This document shows positions 18,640 through 23,069 of a stretch of DNA of 23,069 bases, piece after piece. The notes under the pieces were generated by a model. The model was not told the DNA's origin, did not search any database, and saw only the letters and a program-made list of their open reading frames with translations. This stretch comes from Silene noctiflora (taxonomy: Eukaryota > Streptophyta > Magnoliopsida > Caryophyllales > Caryophyllaceae): contig VHZZ01004481.1 of NCBI GenBank assembly GCA_009801015.1, forward strand, positions 73,312 to 96,380, written 5' to 3'. The position numbers and the translations under genes were made by a program. Numbering within the stretch: position 1 is the stretch's first letter; every line of letters starts with the position of its first letter.

Positions 18640-19790
18640 CTAAGGGTAATACTTCTTAAGTTGGTCTGGGTTAGTTGGGTTAGAAAATTCATTCTCGTCT
18701 AGGTCTGTGATTCTAACCACACCACCCAAGGATATTGTTTTGACTAAGTATGGTGCAGCCCAGTTGGGTTTAAATTTCCCTCTAAGGTATACTGGTAAAA
18801 GAGCTCGAACTTATTTAAGGACTAAGTCTCCTTCTTTGATGTATCGAGGTTTGACTTTGTTGTTAAAAGCTCTTCTGATTCACGCTTGATATGTTTGAAC
18901 ATTATGTAGGGCGCGTAATCGTCTCTCATCCATGAGAATGAGTTCTCCGTATCGCTCTCTATTCCATTCAGCTTCTGGAATTTGACTTTCGAGTAGAATT
19001 CGTAGAGATGGGATTTCTAGTTCTACTGGTTGTACAGCCTCCATTCCATATGTTAGGTAGAAAGGAGTAGCCCCAGTGGGCGTCCTGACTGATGTTCGAT
19101 ATCCCCACAAGGCGAAGAGTATTTTATTAGGCCAGTCCCAATAATTATCGGTCATTTTCTTTAGGATCATGACGACATTCTTGTTTGCTACCTCTATGGC
19201 TCCATTGGTTTGGGGTCGGTATGGCGAGGAGTGATGATGATGGATTTTGTCCTTATTGAGCAATTGTGAAGCTTCGGCTTGGAAATGAGAACCATTGTCA
19301 CTGATGATCTCATGTGGTCACCAATATCTACAAATAATGTTAGCTTGTATGAACGTAGACACTTGCTTGGATGTTAGAGCAGTATAGAAAGCTACTTCTA
19401 CCCATTTAGTGAAGTAGTCTATTACCACTAGAATGTAACAATGGCCTCCCGTCCCTGCTGGAGAGATTTTCCCGATGATATCTATTCCCCAAGTGGAGAA
19501 TGGCCATGGTGATGTCATTGTGCAGTACGTTCGCAAAGATTTGGCAATTGTGACAATGTTTGACATATTTGATGCAGTTTGTTTCTAAGGTCGTCCAGTA
19601 GTATCCTAAACGCATGATTTTCTTAGCCATCATTAGCCCACTCATGTGAGGACCACATTCTCCGTTATCGACTTCCTCCATTACTTTCTTTGCTTTCGAA
19701 CGATCGAGGTAAAGCAAGATAACACCTTGTGGCGTCCTTTTATATAATTCCCCTTAATTCATGATGTGTTGAGAGGCTAGAAGCCTTATA
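18640..19790 (-). pseudogene. Integrase of the Tat element, broken
   Basis: Would insert element DNA into the genome. In element order: a zinc-binding region GECGPHMSGLMMAKKIM...CIKYVKHCHNCQ (about 19680-19575); a catalytic core with TWGIDIIGKIS (first Asp, near 19490), IISDNGSHF (second Asp, near 19300) and NGAIEVANKN (Glu, near 19200); then a C-terminal part ending LDENEFSNPTNPDQLKKYYP and a TAG at 18640-18642. The D-D-E catalytic residues are still readable. The first zinc-ligand His appears replaced by Asp (EVDNGECGPH). Stops lie near 18807, 18880, 19318 and 19754, and a frameshift lies in the 19530-19570 overlap. The KYYP ending is typical of Tat pol. Confidence 0.85.
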
Positions 19791-20011
19791 GCTCATCATA
19801 CCCTCTTGTCCATGTTCAGTAGACATTCACCATTGAGCTTGTAATATATAATGGCTTGGTACCAAGGTTCTTCTTGATCTTCCTCCTCGTCAGTTAGGAG
19901 ATGTATATAGGCTGGTTCAGATCGCCTTTCAATGCATAAGGGCATATCCACCATATTGTCAGGCATGTTAATGAGGGATGCAAGTTTCGCAAGAGCGTCT
20001 GGAAATTGGTT

Positions 20012-20790
20012 TTACTCTGTTGGTAAGTGTAAGTAAGTCATTTGATCAAAGAACTGAGCCACTTCATCTACCCTTGATTGATATGGGGCGAGATTTTCAC
20101 TCTGTATTTTCCATGATCCAGTGATCTGGTTGATATTAAGGGATGAGTCTTCATGGACTCGAAGTCTTTTGATGCCAAGACTGACTGCTGCTTGTAAACC
20201 TATGAGGCATGCCTCATATTCTGCCGCATTATTAGTCACCTCGAAGTCGAGTTTGACTGATATTGGTGTATGCTCGCCTTCAGGAGAAATGAACAACACT
20301 CTAATCCCATATCCTCGTAGATTGGAAGCCTCGTCGAAGTAGAGATCCCATGATTCTGCATTGGTGTGAAGGATATTTTCGTCTGGAAATGACCATGTGT
20401 CTATCATTTGGGTATCATGTATGGGATTATCTGCGAAGAATTCAGCCACTGCCAGTCCTTTATTTAAATTCAAAGGCACGTATTTGAGGTCAAACTCAGA
20501 AAGCATTAAAGTTCATCTTGCTAGTCGACCATTAAGGACTGGCTTCTCGAAAATGTACTTTATAGGATCCATTTTCGAGTCGACTTTGACCGAATAGCTG
20601 AGCATGTAATGTCGTAGCTTCTTTGTTGCCCACACAAGAGCAAGGCAAGTATTTTGAAGAGGTGTGTACTTTGTCTCATATCCTATGATCTTCTTGCTTA
20701 GGTAGTAGATGGCTCGTTCTTCTTTCCCTACCGTTTGACCGAGCATGGCTCTTTCTGTGACTGTAAGGATAAAGGTTGACCTTTTCGCGG
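20012..20790 (-). pseudogene. Tandem RNase H and archaeal-type RNase H of the Tat element, broken
   Basis: Two RNase H domains lie in a row. The first (20790-20520) reads TVTERAMLGQTVGKEERAIY, YLSKKIIGYETKYTPLQ and LALVWATKKLRHYML, the usual gypsy RNase H remnant. The second (about 20370-20012) reads WDLYFDEASNLRGYGI (catalytic Asp), VTNNAAEYEACLIGLQAA (catalytic Glu), RVHEDSSLNINQITG (Asp) and RVDEVAQFFDQM. This second, archaeal-type RNase H is the feature that places the element in the Tat lineage. A stop near 20513 separates the two parts and another ends the second. The tail leads into a linker of about 200 codons' distance to the integrase zinc region. Confidence 0.87.
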
Positions 20791-20817
20791 TGGCATGAGC
20801 ACATGTATTGTACCTTG

Positions 20818-22134
20818 ACTAGAAAACCTCAAATTTCTTTTTCTGTCTACGGTTGCGGCATTTCGACTAGAGCCTTGATCTTGGATGGATCAATCTCTAT
20901 CCCTTGTTGACTTACGACGTAACCTAGCAACTTTCCATATGTTACCCCAAATGCGCACTTCCGAGGATTGAATCTCATATTATACTTGCGAAGCCTAAGG
21001 AAGAATTTGCGAAGATTGGCGATGTGACCCTGTCTATCTTTGCATTTAACGATCATGTCGTCAACATACACCCCTACTTATTTGTGTATCATGTCGTGTA
21101 GTAAGGTAGTGGCAGTGCGTTGATATGTTTCACCAGCATTGATTAACACGAAAGGCATGACAATGTAACAATAGGTTCCCCCATTGAGTGACAAGTGCGG
21201 TTTTATGCAAGTCCTCTTTAACCATTTTGATCTGATTGTAGCCTACCTATCCATCCATGAAGGACAGAAGTGCGTGGTCAGCTGTATTGTCTACCAATAT
21301 GTCGATATGTGGTAATAGAAAGTCGTCTTTTGGACTAGCCTTGTTTAGATCCCTAAAATCAACACAAACCCGGATTTGCCCATCCTTTTTGGGTACGGGG
21401 ACGATGTTGGCCACCCAGTCAGAATACTTGGAAAATTTGATGAACCCAGCTTTGAATTGTTTGTCTACCTCTTCTTTGATCTTAAGACCCCATTTCGTCC
21501 TTAATCCGCGAAGCTTTTGTTTAACTGGTTTGAAACCTGGTTTGATTAGGATACGGTGTTCTGCAATGTCCTTGTCTATCCTTGGCATGTCTTTGTAGGA
21601 CCAAGCGAAAACGTCTTTGAAATCGTGTAGAAGGTCAATGAGGAGATCCCTTTCAACTGAGTCTAGGGTGGTCCCTATCCTAAGTTCTTCAGGTTCGAGG
21701 TCTGTTCCTACGTTAATTGGTTCGGTGTTTTCTATAACTAGTGCCCCTTGCCCCTCATCTAAAATTTCTTTTATCATATAAGGTGGAAAGTCAAGTGAGT
21801 CCGGGTCAAGATCATCATCAGTATCGTCACAAACAGAATTGCAATCATAATAACACAAGGAGTAAGTAGAATTTGATTTATTCATATTAAAATTTGAAAA
21901 TAACTGAAACAAGGAAGCCAACTGATCATTGGTCAGTGGAAAGGGAAGGACATTTGCTGGGATAGGCCCAAGGCTACTGCTACTCGATGCTAAACTAGGA
22001 TAAATAAAGGAAGTGGGGTTGATAACAGGAGGAGACTCTTGGACGACTTCTCTAGACTTGGACTCAGACTCTAGTTCCGACTCAGACTCAGACTCAGACT
22101 CGGACTCATCGTCTTCTGTTTCTTCTTTAAACAT
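20818..22134 (-). pseudogene. Reverse transcriptase of the Tat element, broken and internally deleted
   Basis: Copies element RNA into DNA. After a linker with a Ser-Glu repeat (22130-22040), an entry region has DLLHDFKDVFAWSYKDMP (about 21640-21590). Then come WVANIVPVPKKDGQIRVCVD and FRDLNKASPKDDF (about 21420-21320), and a TAG at 21247. A frameshift lies near 21175, a TAA at 21078, then the active site YVDD at 21068-21057, followed by NPRKCAFGVTYGKLLGYVVS (about 20970-20910). After 'ALVEMPQP' and a further stop only a short piece remains before RNase H: much of the usual thumb-connection segment is missing near 20818-20790. The order and motifs are standard Ty3/gypsy; this copy cannot be active. 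Confidence 0.9.
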
Positions 22135-22135
22135 C

Positions 22136-23000
22136 TCTCCTTCGCCTGTGGTGAGCTTGAAGAGTCTTCCTTGATTATTTGTCCATTTGATCGATTTTCT
22201 CTATCCTGTTTGCCTCTTTGCTGGATCTGTATATGTGATTAGAGCTGTTTGGTCAAATCGATCATCCCGTAATATCATGATAATAATCTCGTCCTTGGCT
22301 CCCCTTACAAATCGATCTTCCCCAAATAGAAAGCTGTCAGCTTGACTGTCAAGGCAAGGTTTTGAAGGAGTTTTAACGGTAGAAACCGTTTCTTGGGGGA
22401 TAAAGTAACAGTCGTGGAAAACTTCTATTCTAGCTAGCCTGTTTCCTTCATGTATCCATGGTTCGGGAAAATTATGAAAAGATTCATATTCTCCCTCTCT
22501 GACGAAGTACCCATTTAGTGTCAGGTGATATGGTCACAACTGGACACCCTTATGCTTCTGAGCGTTAAGCCGAGCGAGCATTTCGAAAGATTCTTCCACA
22601 GTTGGTTTGTACTCTAGCCCTAAAGGTATCCTTTGAGAATTACCTTCCTTAAAAGGTGCAAATGTATTCTTTCTGATGGGGTTCAGAGCCATCCCTGGGA
22701 AGTATCCCTAAGATTTAAGTATGTGGTTGACCACCGGATTGGAGTGAGGATTAAAATATAGTGGAGCAAGTTCGCTCTCTATGAGGTTTACGACTTGAAA
22801 TCCTCCCAACTCGTGTATTGGGTCAGAGATGACCTGGTTATTGGACACCATCTCGATGACTGCTTTGATTGGAGACAAAGCGATTGTCACCACTTGACCA
22901 TCTAAAGGGATCTTGATTTTCTGGTGAAGGGTGAATGTCACAGCTTTGCCAGCATGGATCCAAGTGTTGGAGTATGTGTCTTCGACAATAATGCGATCAC
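22136..23000 (-). pseudogene. Protease end and protease-RT linker of the Tat element, broken
   Basis: Minus-strand reading from the right edge gives IIVEDTYSNTWIHAGKAVTF then LHQKIKIPLDGQVVTIAL (22985-22860). This corresponds to the last part of a Tat protease, in which a WIH-x-A-x-A-V-x-x-TLHQ-like stretch precedes the linker. After a stop at 22708 the frame continues as GYFPGMALNPIRKNTFAPF (G-patch-like glycine spacing) and LGLEYKPTVEESFEMLARLN, with further stops near 22535 and 22205. The DTG/DSG active-site segment would lie right of the window and is not seen. Identification is by context and pattern. Confidence 0.65.
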
Positions 23001-23069
23001 ATGTTTAAATCTCATAATAAGAATACATAAGGGAAATAATATTTTATTGTCAACTGATCCACATTAATC

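Larger units (their letters stand above)
9310..23069 (-). mobile_element. Tat-lineage Ty3/gypsy element, partial, with two antisense gene-like units
   Basis: Minus-strand element of at least 13.8 kb; its 5' LTR, gag and the start of the protease lie beyond the right edge. In element order the window shows end of protease, reverse transcriptase, RNase H, a second archaeal-type RNase H, integrase, a roughly 7 kb region between pol and 3' LTR, polypurine tract and 3' LTR. A dual RNase H is the hallmark of the Tat lineage (Tat, Ogre and Retand types). Extra frames between pol and 3' LTR, some antisense, are known in this lineage; here there are two, both with introns. pol carries many stops and frameshifts, so this copy is inactive. 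Confidence 0.85.

Noticed and set aside
21257-21598. 113-residue plus-strand frame
   Set aside because: It is the reverse of conserved reverse transcriptase blocks on the minus strand.

Overview
This is plant nuclear DNA made almost wholly of decayed Ty3/gypsy LTR retrotransposons. I see no ordinary host gene. The evidence for a plant is tRNA-Asp primer-binding sites, Athila-type gag and protease, a Tat-lineage pol with two RNase H domains, and GT-AG introns in genes of the plant mobile domain (PMD) type. A eudicot seems likely, but the species cannot be read from the sequence.

Layout. (1) 1-2200, plus strand: the tail of an Athila-like element, with the end of its 5' LTR, its primer-binding site and a broken gag. 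(2) 2201-9309, plus strand: a second Athila-like element with both LTRs, primer-binding site, gag, an aspartic protease, a long non-coding 3' region and a polypurine tract. It has no reverse transcriptase, RNase H or integrase, so it looks non-autonomous. Its 5' LTR lacks about 49 bp and joins directly to the gag of element 1. (3) 9310-23069, minus strand: a large Tat-lineage element that seems to have landed inside the 3' LTR of element 2. From left to right it shows its 3' LTR (9310-11538), its polypurine tract, a 7 kb region between 3' LTR and pol, and pol in reverse (integrase, archaeal-type RNase H, RNase H, reverse transcriptase, end of protease). The rest of the element lies beyond the right edge.

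The unusual part is the 7 kb between the Tat LTR and pol. On the plus strand, antisense to the element, it holds two gene-like units. The first (about 12390-15565) has a 5'-leader intron and at least seven coding exons; it encodes a PMD protein with an acidic N-terminal tract and a charged helical C terminus. The second (16527-18091) has one intron, a clear TATA box, a good start context and an AATAAA signal; it encodes a PMD/DUF7745-like protein. Being antisense lets these genes keep introns through the retrotransposon's RNA stage. A GC-rich hairpin-forming motif (GAAGAGGCGCA...TGCG...) occurs three times in the Tat LTR and again just upstream of the second gene's TATA box, so the two promoter regions appear related.

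All coding units carry stops or frameshifts in this copy, so what is seen is a fossil of the system rather than a working one.
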